From Curtobacterium sp. S6 (GTDB lineage: Bacteria; Actinomycetota; Actinomycetes; Actinomycetales; Micrococcaceae): DNA of 64,000 nt. Positions 32,601 through 41,259 of this stretch are shown here, in pieces. The notes beneath the pieces are model-generated. The model was not told the origin of the DNA. It did not search any database and worked only from the letters and a program-made list of their open reading frames with translations. Position numbers and translations under genes: made by a program. The stretch is taken from contig NZ_JHEL01000010.1 in assembly GCF_000710345.2 (NCBI RefSeq), positions 62,001 to 126,000 on the forward strand, read 5' to 3'. How positions within the stretch are numbered: position 1 is the stretch's first letter; the number at the start of each line of letters is the position of its first letter.

Positions 32601-35473
32601 GGGGTGCCGGCTTCCCCCGCGTACGTCCCTCCGAGAAGCCGCCCTGCCTCGGCGAGCGCGGCGTGGATCGCGTCTCGGGTCATGGGGGTACGGGTCAGCC
32701 GGACCCCCGTGGCGGCGTGAATCGCGTTGGCGAGGGCCGGCGCCACGGGGTTGAAGGGAGATTCGCTCATGGATTTGGCCCCCTGCGGCCCCAACTCGTC
32801 CGAGGTCTTGGCGAAATAGACCTCGGTGCGGGGGACGTCGGCGAAGTTCGGGGCCTTGTACTGCCGGACGATGTCCGTGACCGCTTTCCCGGTGTTCTCG
32901 TCGACGATCACCTGCTCGTAGAGTGCGGCGCCGATCGCTTGGGCCACGCCTCCCTCGATCTGACCCCGGCACTGGTGCGGGTTCATCACGACCCCGGCGT
33001 CGGCGGCGTGCACCGATTGGAGGATCCGGAGCTCCCCGGTGGCCATGTTGACCGCGACGCGGAAGGCGTGCACGTTGAAGGCGACGGATCGCTCGGAGCC
33101 GTCCCAATATCCGTGGGCGGCGGGCGGCTTGCCCGTCCTTTCGATGCATGCGTCGCGGAGCCGGTCCAAGGCCACGGAACCGCCGTCCGTGACCGCCTCG
33201 TCGCCGCGGATCGCGACCGCCTCGGGAGCGACCCCGAGATGTGCCGCGGCCATGCTCCGGAGGTCTCCGACCAGCCGCTTCGTCGCGTGGTCATTGGCGC
33301 GCCCGGCGATCGTGGTGCCCGTGGAACCGAACGCGCCGGTGTCGTGCTCGACGACGTCGGAGTCGGATTGCACCAGCCGGATCCGGTCCGTGGTCGTGTT
33401 GAGGCGGCTCGCGGCGAGTTGGGCGTGAACCGTGGAGGTGCCGTTGCCGAATTCAGCGGTTCCGACCTTCAGCCGGTACGTGGCCGCGGGACCCAGCTCG
33501 ATCTCGACGTGGGCGATGTGACCCCGTGGGGGCGCCGTGGCGATCATCGCGACGGCGTGGCCGTCCCCGAATCTCCACTCGTCACCCCAGTCCTCGGCCC
33601 CGCCGGCTGCCTCTTTCTCGCGCCAGCGCTGTTGGCCACGACGCAGCGCGTCTTCGGTCAGGCGCAGGCACTGGTCCAGGCCGTAGCTGCCGATCACCAG
33701 ATCCTCTTCGGGTTCGTCCTCGACGCTGAGCATGGGGTCTCCGGGGCGGATGATGTTGTTGTGCCGGAAGCTCAGTTCCGAGACCCCTAGCTTCGCGGCG
33801 AGGGCGCTCATGGTGGACTCGACCGCGAAGATCATCTGGCTCAGCCCGTACCCTCGGAAGGCGCCCGAGGGGATCGTGTTGGTGTACAGCGAGAGGCCGT
33901 CCACGCGCTTATTCGGGGCGTTGTACACGGCAATAGACTCGCCGACCCCGTGGAACAGAACTCCTGGCCCGTGGTTGCCGTAGGCGCCGGTATTGGCCCG
34001 AACGTCCACCGCGAGCGCGGTCAGCTTGCCGTCGCGGTCGGCGCCGGCGCGGACCGTCATCCGGAAGGGGTGCCGAACGGTGGTCGCGGTGAAGGTTTCC
34101 TTCCGGGAGAGCTCGATGCGGACGGGCCGCCCGGTGGCCATGGTGGCCAGCAGGGCGATGTCCTCGCACAGCACTTCCTGTTTCCCGCCGAATCCGCCGC
34201 CGACCCTCTCGCAGTAGACCCGGAGCCGGTCGCGGGGGAGGTCGAAGAGTTGGCCGAGCGTCCTCCTGACCAGGAAAGGTACCTGCGTGCTGGTGCGGAG
34301 CACGTATCGACCGTCGGGTTCCTGCCAGGCGATGCACCCGTGGGTTTCCAGGGCCATGTGAGAGAGCCGCTGGGTGTGGAAGGTTTCTTCGCTAGTCACG
34401 AATGATTCTGCGAGGGCCCGGTCGACGTCGCCGATCTCGTGGTGAACCTCGGCGACGACGTTCGGGTGTGAGCGTCCCGCGGTCGCCTCGGGCGGGTCCT
34501 CGGGGTGGATCACGGGCGCGTCGGGGGCGTCGGCCCGCTCGACGTCGAAGACGGCCGGCAGGTCCTCGTAGGTGACGGTCACTCGGGCGACCCCGCGTTC
34601 AGCGGCGCGTTGGGACTCGGCGATGACCACGGCGACCCGTTGGCCGTAGTAGCGGACGACGTCGTCGAGCACGCGGGTGTCGGCCGGGTCGTCGGCGAGC
34701 AGTTCGTGTTGCGCGGTCGAGAAGCGCCGCATCGGGGCTTCCCGATGGGTCAGGACCTTCACCACCCCGGGTTCCCGGAGGGCTTCTTCGGTGTCGATCG
34801 CCAGGATTCGCGCGTGGGCCCGGTCGGAGTGGACCAGGGCGCCGTAGAGCATCGGGCTCGGCAGCTCGCCGGTGTCGAGGTCCATGGTGTAGCGGGCGGT
34901 TCCGGTGACCACTCCGGGGCCGGCGAGCGCGCCGGTGCTGGATCCCACGCCCTGGTGGCCCGGGTCGAGGTTGGTGTGTCCGGCGACGGCGTCCTCGATG
35001 CTGCGGTATCCGGTGCATCGGCAGATGTTCCCCTTGAGGCTTCGGGGGAGGTCTTTTCGGTCGGCCTCCGACATTCCCGCGACGGTGCACACCATGCCGG
35101 CGGTGCAGAATCCGCACTGGAAGCCGCCCGCGTTGAGGAAGTTCTCTTGGACGGGGTGGAGGGATTCGGGGGTTCCGAGCCCCTGGACCGTGATGACGTT
35201 TTTGCCGACGATGCGGTGGGCCGGGTAGAGGCAGGAGTGGACGGGTTCGTCGTCCACGAGCACGGTGCAGGCGCCGCAGTCGCCGCCGTCGCACCCCTTT
35301 TTGACGCCGGTGGAGCCTTGGTCGCGCAGCCAGGTTCGCAGGCATTGACCGGGGGCGGGGTCCACCGGGAGGTTTCGGTGGTCCACGACGGCGTGGTGGG
35401 GCGCGGTGTGCGCCTCGGGCTCAGGGGCGTTCCCGGGGCCGAGCCGTTCCTGGGAGGGGTGGGTCGCGCTCAT
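32597..35473 (-). CDS. xdhD: Xanthine dehydrogenase-type subunit, [2Fe-2S] and molybdopterin domains fused
   Basis: This 958-residue protein joins a ferredoxin module to the molybdenum catalytic subunit, as in E. coli XdhD. The plant-type [2Fe-2S] cluster ligands are Cys61, Cys66, Cys69 and Cys81 (KKGCDGGDCGACTV); the second cluster uses Cys120, Cys123, Cys151 and Cys153 (FQCGFC and NICRCTGYRS). The Moco part begins near residue 180 and has VGGGFGGKQE, PSGAFRGYG and, near the C-terminus, GAKSMSESPFNPVAPALANAI, where the active-site Glu is expected. It should oxidise hypoxanthine/xanthine to urate in the cytoplasm with the FAD subunit encoded upstream. The start 35473 overlaps the FAD gene stop; an upstream 52-codon extension in frame lies in that gene. 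The symbol is by family resemblance. Confidence 0.83.
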   Translation of the reverse strand: MSATHPSQERLGPGNAPEPEAHTAPHHAVVDHRNLPVDPAPGQCLRTWLRDQGSTGVKKGCDGGDCGACTVLVDDEPVHSCLYPAHRIVGKNVITVQGLGTPESLHPVQENFLNAGGFQCGFCTAGMVCTVAGMSEADRKDLPRSLKGNICRCTGYRSIEDAVAGHTNLDPGHQGVGSSTGALAGPGVVTGTARYTMDLDTGELPSPMLYGALVHSDRAHARILAIDTEEALREPGVVKVLTHREAPMRRFSTAQHELLADDPADTRVLDDVVRYYGQRVAVVIAESQRAAERGVARVTVTYEDLPAVFDVERADAPDAPVIHPEDPPEATAGRSHPNVVAEVHHEIGDVDRALAESFVTSEETFHTQRLSHMALETHGCIAWQEPDGRYVLRTSTQVPFLVRRTLGQLFDLPRDRLRVYCERVGGGFGGKQEVLCEDIALLATMATGRPVRIELSRKETFTATTVRHPFRMTVRAGADRDGKLTALAVDVRANTGAYGNHGPGVLFHGVGESIAVYNAPNKRVDGLSLYTNTIPSGAFRGYGLSQMIFAVESTMSALAAKLGVSELSFRHNNIIRPGDPMLSVEDEPEEDLVIGSYGLDQCLRLTEDALRRGQQRWREKEAAGGAEDWGDEWRFGDGHAVAMIATAPPRGHIAHVEIELGPAATYRLKVGTAEFGNGTSTVHAQLAASRLNTTTDRIRLVQSDSDVVEHDTGAFGSTGTTIAGRANDHATKRLVGDLRSMAAAHLGVAPEAVAIRGDEAVTDGGSVALDRLRDACIERTGKPPAAHGYWDGSERSVAFNVHAFRVAVNMATGELRILQSVHAADAGVVMNPHQCRGQIEGGVAQAIGAALYEQVIVDENTGKAVTDIVRQYKAPNFADVPRTEVYFAKTSDELGPQGAKSMSESPFNPVAPALANAIHAATGVRLTRTPMTRDAIHAALAEAGRLLGGTYAGEAGTP

Positions 35474-36423
35474 GAGGTGCTCCGAATCATCGTGATGTCT
35501 CCGGTGGGGCGGGATGCGGGCGCTGTGCCAGTGGAGGTTTCGGGGAAGAGCTCCGCGAGGATTTCCGCGGCGAGCCGGTGGGTCATGGCCCGACGCCACG
35601 TGGGCGAGCCGTGGATGTCGTCGTGCCATTCCCCCGCGGGGACGGATTCCTCGATGGCCTGGTGCAAGGCCGCGAGGGTTTTTCCGCCGCCGGTGGGGAG
35701 GTCGACGACGTGCGGTCGGCGGGTCGAGGCGGTGATGACCAGGCGGAGCGTGTCACGGTCCAGGCGTCTGCCGATCAACAGGGCCGCCGATCTGCCTTTT
35801 TCCGTGAGGGAGATGCGGCGGAAGGCGCAGTCCTGCCGTAGGGCCTCGAGCGGCACCCGGAAGCCGCGGATGAGTTCTCCGTCGGTCAAGACGGTCGCGG
35901 CCTCCCCCACGACGAGTTCCGCAACGGGTACGGTTCGGCGGATTCCGCCCGGCCCCCAGAGCTCGGCGACGGCGTCGAGGCCGGCCAGCAGGGAGGTCAT
36001 GGGTCCGGCCGGTAGCGCCGTGGCGACGTTGCCGCCGATGGTGGACAGGTGCCAGATCTTCCAGGAGGCGACGAAGGAGTCGCAGCACGGCCGGAAGAGG
36101 TCGAGGCCGGGCAGGGGCCGGAGGGGTTCGTGGGTCGTCTGATCGGTCCCGCCAGCCGCGTCGGCGCGGTACGGGAAGGCGTAGACGTCGGCGATGCGAC
36201 AGGTGGCGGCGATCTCGAGGCCGGCGGGTTGGCCGTCGGCGGGTTTCCAGGTCAACGGTTCCCATCCGGCGTCGGTGATGTCGAGCAGGCGGGTCGGTGG
36301 TCCGTGGGAAATGTCGGTTCCGTAGGAATACAGGACGGTGCCGCCGGCGAGCCAGCTGTCCCCCGGGCGCCAGTCCTCGGGGTCGGAGGTCATCAGGACG
36401 GCGTCGACGCAGGTCATGTCCAT
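35470..36423 (-). CDS. FAD-binding subunit of xanthine dehydrogenase-type enzyme
   Basis: This 317-residue protein is a CoxM/XdhB-type FAD subunit. It shows DSWLAGGTVLYSYG near the N-terminus (FAD pyrophosphate binding), the second FAD motif STIGGNVATALPAGPM, and a C-terminal CO-dehydrogenase flavoprotein-like domain. It passes electrons from the iron-sulfur clusters to NAD+ or another acceptor. The ATG at 36423 has AAGGAG 8 bases upstream and overlaps the end of xdhC by 10 bases. The stop overlaps the start of the fused FeS-Moco gene, so the order xdhC - FAD - FeS/Moco - mocA is one coupled operon. Confidence 0.85.
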   Translation of the reverse strand: MDMTCVDAVLMTSDPEDWRPGDSWLAGGTVLYSYGTDISHGPPTRLLDITDAGWEPLTWKPADGQPAGLEIAATCRIADVYAFPYRADAAGGTDQTTHEPLRPLPGLDLFRPCCDSFVASWKIWHLSTIGGNVATALPAGPMTSLLAGLDAVAELWGPGGIRRTVPVAELVVGEAATVLTDGELIRGFRVPLEALRQDCAFRRISLTEKGRSAALLIGRRLDRDTLRLVITASTRRPHVVDLPTGGGKTLAALHQAIEESVPAGEWHDDIHGSPTWRRAMTHRLAAEILAELFPETSTGTAPASRPTGDITMIRSTS

Positions 36424-37646
36424 GAGACGGTCTCCTTGCGCTGGTGGGCGGCGTGTACCGGGCCGGAGGTGTTCCGCAGTTCCGGGATTCCGTCGGAGGT
36501 GGCCCGCCCGTGGGTCACGGCCACGAGTTCCGCGAGGACCGCGATGGCGACCTCTTGGGGGCTTCGCGCGCCGATGTCGAGTCCGATGGGTGAGTGCAAG
36601 CGCGCGAAACACTCTGGAGGGAGGCCGCCGTGGATCAGTTCCTGGGCTCGGCGCTCGTGGGTGGAGCGGGACCCCATCGCCCCGACGTAGGCCAGGTCCA
36701 TGCGTAGGGCCTGGTCGAGCACGGGTAGGTCGAAACGGGGGTCGTGGGTGAGCATGATGACGGCGGTGCGGGAGTCGATCCGGCCCGCCTCGCGCTCCCG
36801 GGCAAAATGGTCGCCGGGTCGTGCGACGATGACGTCGTTCGCACCCGGATGCCTGGCCCGGGTCGCGAAGACTTCGCGGGCGTCGCACACGGTGACCTGC
36901 AACCCCAGGAACGATGATGCTTGGGCGATCGCCGAGGAAAAGTCGTTGGCGCCGTAGATGAGGATTCTGGCCTGTGGCCTCCGGGACTCGACGAACAGGC
37001 TTCCCGTGGTGGGGCATTCGGGGACGGTCTCGTCGCGCGTCTCGACCACGCCGCATCCGCCGCGCCGCATGATTTCCTCCACCTGCACGGCCGCGCGTCC
37101 GAACGATGCGGCGGCGGATTCCGGCAGGGACTCCGTGACGGCCAGGGCCACGGTCGGCAATTCGCTGGCGGAACCTGCCGGGGCCGGTTGACCGGTTTCT
37201 TCCGTCAATTGCCCGTTGCGGATGGCGACGTGCCGCGGAAGGGGTCGGATCACCACACCGTTGTCGACGGCTTCCCCGGAGGCGACATCCGACTCGGCGG
37301 AGGCGCCCAGTAGCGACCGCATGGCGTCGGCCAAGGATGCGACGGGTTCGATGACGACGCTGATGTTTCCGCCGCACATGAGCCCGACCGACAGACCGTC
37401 CTCGTCGCTGATCCCGAACTCGCAGATCATGGATTCGCGGTCGGCGATGCAGGTGAGGGCGGCGTCCACGACGGCGGACTCGACGCATCCTCCGGAAATG
37501 GAGCCGATGGTCAGCGCGTCGTCTCGGACGGCCATGGAGGTGCCGATGGGCCGTGGGACGGACCCAGAGGTGGCGATGACGGTGGCGATGGCCCACCGCT
37601 CGGGGGTTTCTAGGGTCGAGGAATATGCGTACAGCCGATCCAACAC
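36414..37646 (-). CDS. xdhC: XdhC/CoxI-family maturation factor
   Basis: This 410-residue protein has the XdhC/CoxI N-terminal domain (ATVIATSGSVPRPIGTSMAV, IGSISGGCVESAVVDAAL, GLMCGGNISVVIEP) and a C-terminal Rossmann domain (RILIYGANDFSSAIAQASSFLGLQVTVCDAREVF, and LAYVGAMGSRSTHERRAQEL). XdhC binds the molybdenum cofactor, helps its sulfuration and inserts it in xanthine dehydrogenase. It lies first in the operon, starting with GTG 37646 behind AAAGGAC. A middle segment of about 80 residues is variable and proline/alanine-rich. The assignment is firm from both domains and context. Confidence 0.88.
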   Translation of the reverse strand: MLDRLYAYSSTLETPERWAIATVIATSGSVPRPIGTSMAVRDDALTIGSISGGCVESAVVDAALTCIADRESMICEFGISDEDGLSVGLMCGGNISVVIEPVASLADAMRSLLGASAESDVASGEAVDNGVVIRPLPRHVAIRNGQLTEETGQPAPAGSASELPTVALAVTESLPESAAASFGRAAVQVEEIMRRGGCGVVETRDETVPECPTTGSLFVESRRPQARILIYGANDFSSAIAQASSFLGLQVTVCDAREVFATRARHPGANDVIVARPGDHFAREREAGRIDSRTAVIMLTHDPRFDLPVLDQALRMDLAYVGAMGSRSTHERRAQELIHGGLPPECFARLHSPIGLDIGARSPQEVAIAVLAELVAVTHGRATSDGIPELRNTSGPVHAAHQRKETVSWT

Positions 37647-38101
37647 GGGGCTACCTGTCCTTTCTGTAGCGCCCGGTAGATAGCCCAGCTCATGGGACTC
37701 GCCATAGGCAATGCACTTATTTTAGATCACAATTTTTGGGCGTGGCAAGGGTCATGTCAGGAACGCGCAGGTCTTACCACCTGTCCGGCAGTCGACCACG
37801 ATTCGAAGAATCATTGGTTCATTTTTTAACTATAATCAATACCTCACCTATCCCGACGTGGAGGACTGCACGCGTATTCAGGAGGTGAGCCGTGCCGAAA
37901 CCCAACCCTTTCCAACGAAGCTCGTATCGTTCGTGGTTCACCCCCCCCCGACCCTCAATTCAGGACTCTTCGGCCAAGTATTCGCAGTCACTCCGCCGGA
38001 TTTGCAAGGACGCGTCATGTCGACGTGCGCCGTCGGGGCGCTTGGCGTGGTCCTTTTGGCGACGTCGCAAGCGGTGCGGTCCATACCTCGCCCGTAAGCG
38101 G
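37647..38101. other. Intergenic region before xdhC with degraded coding traces
   Basis: About 455 bases separate xdhC from the glycosyltransferase gene. The xdhC-proximal 200 bases are AT-rich for this genome and probably hold its promoter (TTGTGA is readable on the minus strand near 37731), with no unambiguous operator. The distal part holds a run of nine C (37941-37949) and a possible transporter remnant, listed separately. Confidence 0.4.
37926..38070 (+). pseudogene. Possible remnant of an MFS efflux gene
   Basis: One frame here reads SGLFGQVFAVTPPDLQGRVMSTCAVGALGVVLLA. That resembles the conserved stretch before membrane segment 11 of MFS drug exporters (typically ...AVTPDRLQGRVMSA...). 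The frame is short, has no start or flanking membrane segments, and follows a poly-C run. I read it as a decayed fragment, but chance similarity is possible. Confidence 0.35.
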
Positions 38102-39313
38102 TCAGGGCTGAGGCAGGTTCTCCGAGGTAGCGCTATCGTCGGCCACACGTTCGACTTGGTCGGCTCCCTGACTTCCCGCATCGATGCCCTTCAGGCCGCG
38201 GGACCACATTCCGAGTCGCCCCCGAACCTCTGACCGGTCCACCCGGTCGACGGCGTCACTCACATCCGCCGCGGTGACGCCGGGTTCCAGCATCTCCCCT
38301 AGTCCTAGCTCCACGACGCGCCGGGCAACCGCCCTCTGCTCGCTCGTTTGGGGAATGCACACCATCGGCACGCCGAAGGCCAGGGATTCCTGCACCCCGC
38401 CCATGCCTGCGTGGGTCACGAAGACGCGCGCGGCAGCGAGGGCCGCGAGCTGATCCACCTGCGCGACGACGTCGACGAGGTCGGTGGGCGTCGGGCCGCC
38501 CCTCATGCCACCGGTCGCCAGGAGACCAGCTCGTCCGCCACGCTGAATTCCCTCGACGATCGCTCCGAAATCCGCAAGGCGGTTGGTGAAGGCCGTGCCG
38601 AGGGACGCGAATACCTCGTGACCGGTGGTCGGCATGGGCTCACCCTCCACGACCGTGCGGGTGCACAGACCCGGACCCGTGAAAACGTAGCCCAGCGGGA
38701 ATGTTTCCGCTGCGGGCTGGAATGAGCGCGCCACGGCGACGATCGCCGTCTCGCAACGGGCCAGCACGACGTCGTCCGGGGTCAGCTCGCTCACGCCCCA
38801 CCGCTGCGCACCGTCCGCCAACGCGGTGCGCAGCGCGTCGTTCGACTCGTGGGCGGGATTGAGGATCGTGGCCCGCTCCAGGTCGCCGACCAGCGAGAAC
38901 ACCTGGTTATAGGCGAAAGAAGGGAAGAACTGGACCGCCCGGCATCCGAGACGTGCACCCAACACGTGAGCCGTGGGATACGTGGTTCTGTCATAGACGA
39001 GCACGTCGGGGGCCAATATTTCCATGCACGGTAGGACCTGAGGAATCACATGATCCGCTTCGGCGAGGAGAACGAAAGGTAACCAGCACGCATACTCCGG
39101 ACCTGGTGGCTCACTGGCGGGCCGCGGCGCCAGGGTGGAGCGGTAGGCCTGGTGTTTGGCGCCGGTCTTCCGGGCGGCCCAGCCGAAATCCACCGGCACC
39201 ACGTAGGTCACGTCGTGGCCACGGCGCACCAGTTCCGCGGCCAAGTCCAGGGTGGGGTTGACGTGCCCGGTCGACGGAATCGTCAGGATCGCAACGCGCA
39301 AACGACGGCTCAT
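38102..39313 (-). CDS. GT1-family glycosyltransferase (macrolide/UGT type)
   Basis: This 403-residue GT-B glycosyltransferase resembles MGT and OleD enzymes that glycosylate macrolides and other small molecules. It begins LRVAILTIPSTGHVNPTLDLAAELVRRGHDVTYVV, has DVLVYDRTTYPTAHVLGARL, and in the donor domain VFASLGTAF, VDVVAQVDQLAALAAARVFVTHAGMGGVQESLAFGVPMVCIPQTSEQRAVARRV, the UGT signature with the His-Ala-Gly-Met-Gly-Gly sugar-binding run. It is the last gene of a three-gene operon led by a TetR regulator, so drug or xenobiotic inactivation is plausible. The start 39313 overlaps the stop of the upstream membrane-protein gene. Confidence 0.86.
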   Translation of the reverse strand: MSRRLRVAILTIPSTGHVNPTLDLAAELVRRGHDVTYVVPVDFGWAARKTGAKHQAYRSTLAPRPASEPPGPEYACWLPFVLLAEADHVIPQVLPCMEILAPDVLVYDRTTYPTAHVLGARLGCRAVQFFPSFAYNQVFSLVGDLERATILNPAHESNDALRTALADGAQRWGVSELTPDDVVLARCETAIVAVARSFQPAAETFPLGYVFTGPGLCTRTVVEGEPMPTTGHEVFASLGTAFTNRLADFGAIVEGIQRGGRAGLLATGGMRGGPTPTDLVDVVAQVDQLAALAAARVFVTHAGMGGVQESLAFGVPMVCIPQTSEQRAVARRVVELGLGEMLEPGVTAADVSDAVDRVDRSEVRGRLGMWSRGLKGIDAGSQGADQVERVADDSATSENLPQP

Positions 39314-39945
39314 GCCCGCAACCCGTGACGCGCGGTGTATGGGAAGAACCAGCCCAAGAGCCCCACCAGCATGATGACGTACTGGATGTTGGTGGCCGCG
39401 GGAACGACGTCGACCGGGAGGGTGTAGGCGATGAAGACCCTCACGACGGCGTCGAGCATCAGCACCGCGCCCACAACGCAGCTGACGAACCGGAGGTCGT
39501 GACGGAAGCGCAGGTCCGCGTGCCACCGATGCTCCCATTCGTCGGCGGAGCGATTACCCTTTTTCGCCAAGGCGATAGCCCGCCCGAGGTGCAGCATGAA
39601 CGGGCGAGCCATCCAGAGCGAGAAAATGATCCACAGGCCGAGCATGCCGGTGAGCCAGCCGTCTTTGGCGAAAAACAGGCGGGCGTCGCCTTCGAGGTAC
39701 GCAATGACCGTGCCCACCACAAAGAGGCTGAGCACGACGAGGCTCATGACATCCACACGTCCTCTGACTAACGAAAAGATGCTTCTCGCCGCCGGGATCG
39801 CCCCCGATACCACGGACGCCATAAGCACCGAGGCACCTTGCGACCGCATCGCGTAGAACACGACCAGCGGAAGGACGACATCGACGACAAGCTGAACGAT
39901 CAGGCGGCGACGGGGCATCACAGCCTGGTTTCCGGTAGCGCTCAT
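39310..39945 (-). CDS. VC0807-like integral membrane protein
   Basis: This 211-residue protein has five or six membrane segments: LIVQLVVDVVLPLVVFYAM, VLMASVVSGAIPAARSIFSLV, VMSLVVLSLFVVGTVIAYL, a middle amphipathic part with ARLFFAKDGWLTGMLGLWIIFSLW, FVSCVVGAVLMLDAVVRVFIAYTL, and a last helix. The pattern is that of the VC0807/intracellular-septation-like membrane proteins, whose biochemical role is unknown. It sits between the TetR gene and the glycosyltransferase gene with ATGA overlaps on both sides, so it is in the same operon and may serve the same resistance function. Confidence 0.7.
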   Translation of the reverse strand: MSATGNQAVMPRRRLIVQLVVDVVLPLVVFYAMRSQGASVLMASVVSGAIPAARSIFSLVRGRVDVMSLVVLSLFVVGTVIAYLEGDARLFFAKDGWLTGMLGLWIIFSLWMARPFMLHLGRAIALAKKGNRSADEWEHRWHADLRFRHDLRFVSCVVGAVLMLDAVVRVFIAYTLPVDVVPAATNIQYVIMLVGLLGWFFPYTARHGLRA

Positions 39946-40529
39946 GACTGAACCTCCACCGTGGTGGCGAGGCGGAAGATCTCGACGAGCTCTTCGGCAT
40001 GGTGGGCAAGGTTGGCCCGGTCGATTCCGGTGGCGGCGGCGTCAATGGCGGCGCGGAGGGTCACGGCCATGACCCGGTTATCGAAGTGTCGCATCTCCCC
40101 CGCGGCCTGGCCGTCCGTAAAGAGTTGCTCGAGAAGACGAACGGAGGTGTCCCCCTGGGTCTGATCACCTTCGGCGCGAGGCAGATTCGCCACGATCTGG
40201 ACGGCGGCAATCGCGCAGGTGGGGTTGGTCTCCAGGAAGTCCAGATTGCCCAGGATGTAGGCGGCGAGCTTCTCCTGCACGGTCATGGCCGCCGCGATGC
40301 GCGGATGCATATGGGCCTGGGCCTGCTCAACGACGTAGGCGAGGGCCTCCGTCATGAGGGCCTCGCGGTTGGTGAAGTGGTACGAGATCAGCCGGGGGCT
40401 GCTGAGGCCGCCGCGTTCGACGATCTTGGCAAAGGAGGCTTGGTGGTAGCCGACCTCCGCGACGACGTCGACGGCGGTCGCGATGATGTGGGTACGGCGC
40501 TCGACGGCGCGCTGCTGAGTAGGAGGCAT
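39942..40529 (-). CDS. TetR-family transcriptional regulator
   Basis: This 195-residue protein has an N-terminal TetR helix-turn-helix (about residues 12-60: RTHIIATAVDVVAEVGYHQASFAKIVERGG followed by SPRLISYHFTNREALMTEAL) and an all-helical ligand domain. It heads the operon with the membrane protein and GT1 glycosyltransferase and likely represses it through the TTATC/GATAA repeat that lies 10 bases upstream of its start. Part of its coding sequence (VVEQAQ region) is repeated as an isolated fragment at 44440-44500, showing that this gene was once present twice. Confidence 0.85.
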   Translation of the reverse strand: MPPTQQRAVERRTHIIATAVDVVAEVGYHQASFAKIVERGGLSSPRLISYHFTNREALMTEALAYVVEQAQAHMHPRIAAAMTVQEKLAAYILGNLDFLETNPTCAIAAVQIVANLPRAEGDQTQGDTSVRLLEQLFTDGQAAGEMRHFDNRVMAVTLRAAIDAAATGIDRANLAHHAEELVEIFRLATTVEVQS

Positions 40530-40538
40530 GGTTTAAAA

Positions 40539-40554
40539 TTATCCATGCAGATAA
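40539..40554. promoter_or_regulatory. Likely TetR operator
   Basis: TTATC-catgca-GATAA is a 5-base perfect inverted repeat located 10-25 bases upstream of the tetR start. The arms lie where a promoter is expected, and autoregulation is usual in this family. Assigned by position and symmetry only. Confidence 0.5.
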
Positions 40555-40560
40555 CTTTTT

Positions 40561-41175
40561 GCAAGGGCCGCTACTCGTGGCGGCCTGTGGCCCGCACCCT
40601 TGGTTATGGCCACCACGTCGGTTCCGGCATTCTCCGTGTCCGCACCGCTTCTATCTGAACTCAGCACGTCATGGCACGCTCGGACCTATGGATTCCAGGG
40701 GCGTTGCGCACCGGGATTCAATTTTCAGCCAAATCTAGACTTCCCCACCGATATTTTCATCGACGGCGCGGCATCGGGTTTTGGATTCCGCGCGAGCAAC
40801 TCCTCTCCGGAGGCCACCGTTACCCTGAATTTCATCGAGTTCACGTTGGCGATGCCTCAGGGATATATCGAAACCATGCGACTGACGCATGGCGACTATC
40901 GACTCGCCCAAAGATCATCCACTGAATACATCGATGGCGTCCCTTTCGACGTCTTCATCTTCCGATTCACGGGTCAGTCCGTTGCGTCAACCGCCGACTA
41001 CAGTCGGCCGGGAAGTCAGATCACCATCTCCATCACCACGCCGAATACGTGCATTCCGCAATAATTTTCGTACTTCAATTACATCTCCTCGAAGTACTCG
41101 ATGGATACCGGTTTTCAGGGTTTCGAGGACAGCGGCTGGCTCAAGACGGACATGACGAGGCAACGGGAGAGATGA
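40561..41175 (+). pseudogene. Truncated paralogue of the Tat-exported protein at 44590
   Basis: From 40561 to 41175 the plus strand encodes a protein closely similar to the intact gene at 44590-45222 (for example ELSTSWHARTYGFQGRCAPGFNF against ELSTSWHGRTYGFQGQCSPGFNF). Two lesions are visible. The first 15 or so codons with the twin-arginine start are gone, the homology beginning at TRGGLWPAPLVMATTSVPAFSVS directly beside the tetR promoter. A TAA (41062-41064) replaces the GAA codon after NTCIPQ, although the following codons still match the paralogue (FSYFNYISSKYS... GWLKTDMT) to 41175. A TTG at 40600 could begin a shorter frame, but without an export signal. I consider it dead. Confidence 0.8.
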
Positions 41176-41204
41176 CCCCGGCCCAGTCTGCGGGGCCGGG
41201 GTCA
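41173..41204. terminator. GC-rich terminator hairpin
   Basis: TGACCCCGGCCC (41173-41184) pairs with GGGCCGGGGTCA (41193-41204) around an 8-base loop. The right side is followed only by CGTTTG, so T-richness is weak. It lies at the end of the pseudogene and before the convergent GT2 gene and may serve both. Confidence 0.6.
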
Positions 41205-41259
41205 CGTTTGACTATTGATGCGACTGGTTGCATAGCGAGTTCAAGATCCTCACCATGCC

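Noticed and set aside
34505-36142. 545-codon plus-strand frame within the xanthine dehydrogenase operon
   Set aside because: It is antisense to genes with complete cluster and FAD motifs; composition is typical of a high-GC shadow frame.
36424-37596. In-frame upstream extension of the FAD subunit
   Set aside because: It lies wholly within xdhC, which is well supported in another frame; AAGGAG before 36423 marks the real start.
40600-41064. 154-codon frame as an intact gene
   Set aside because: It begins at a TTG inside the ancestral signal peptide and ends at a TAA after which homology continues, so I call it a pseudogene.
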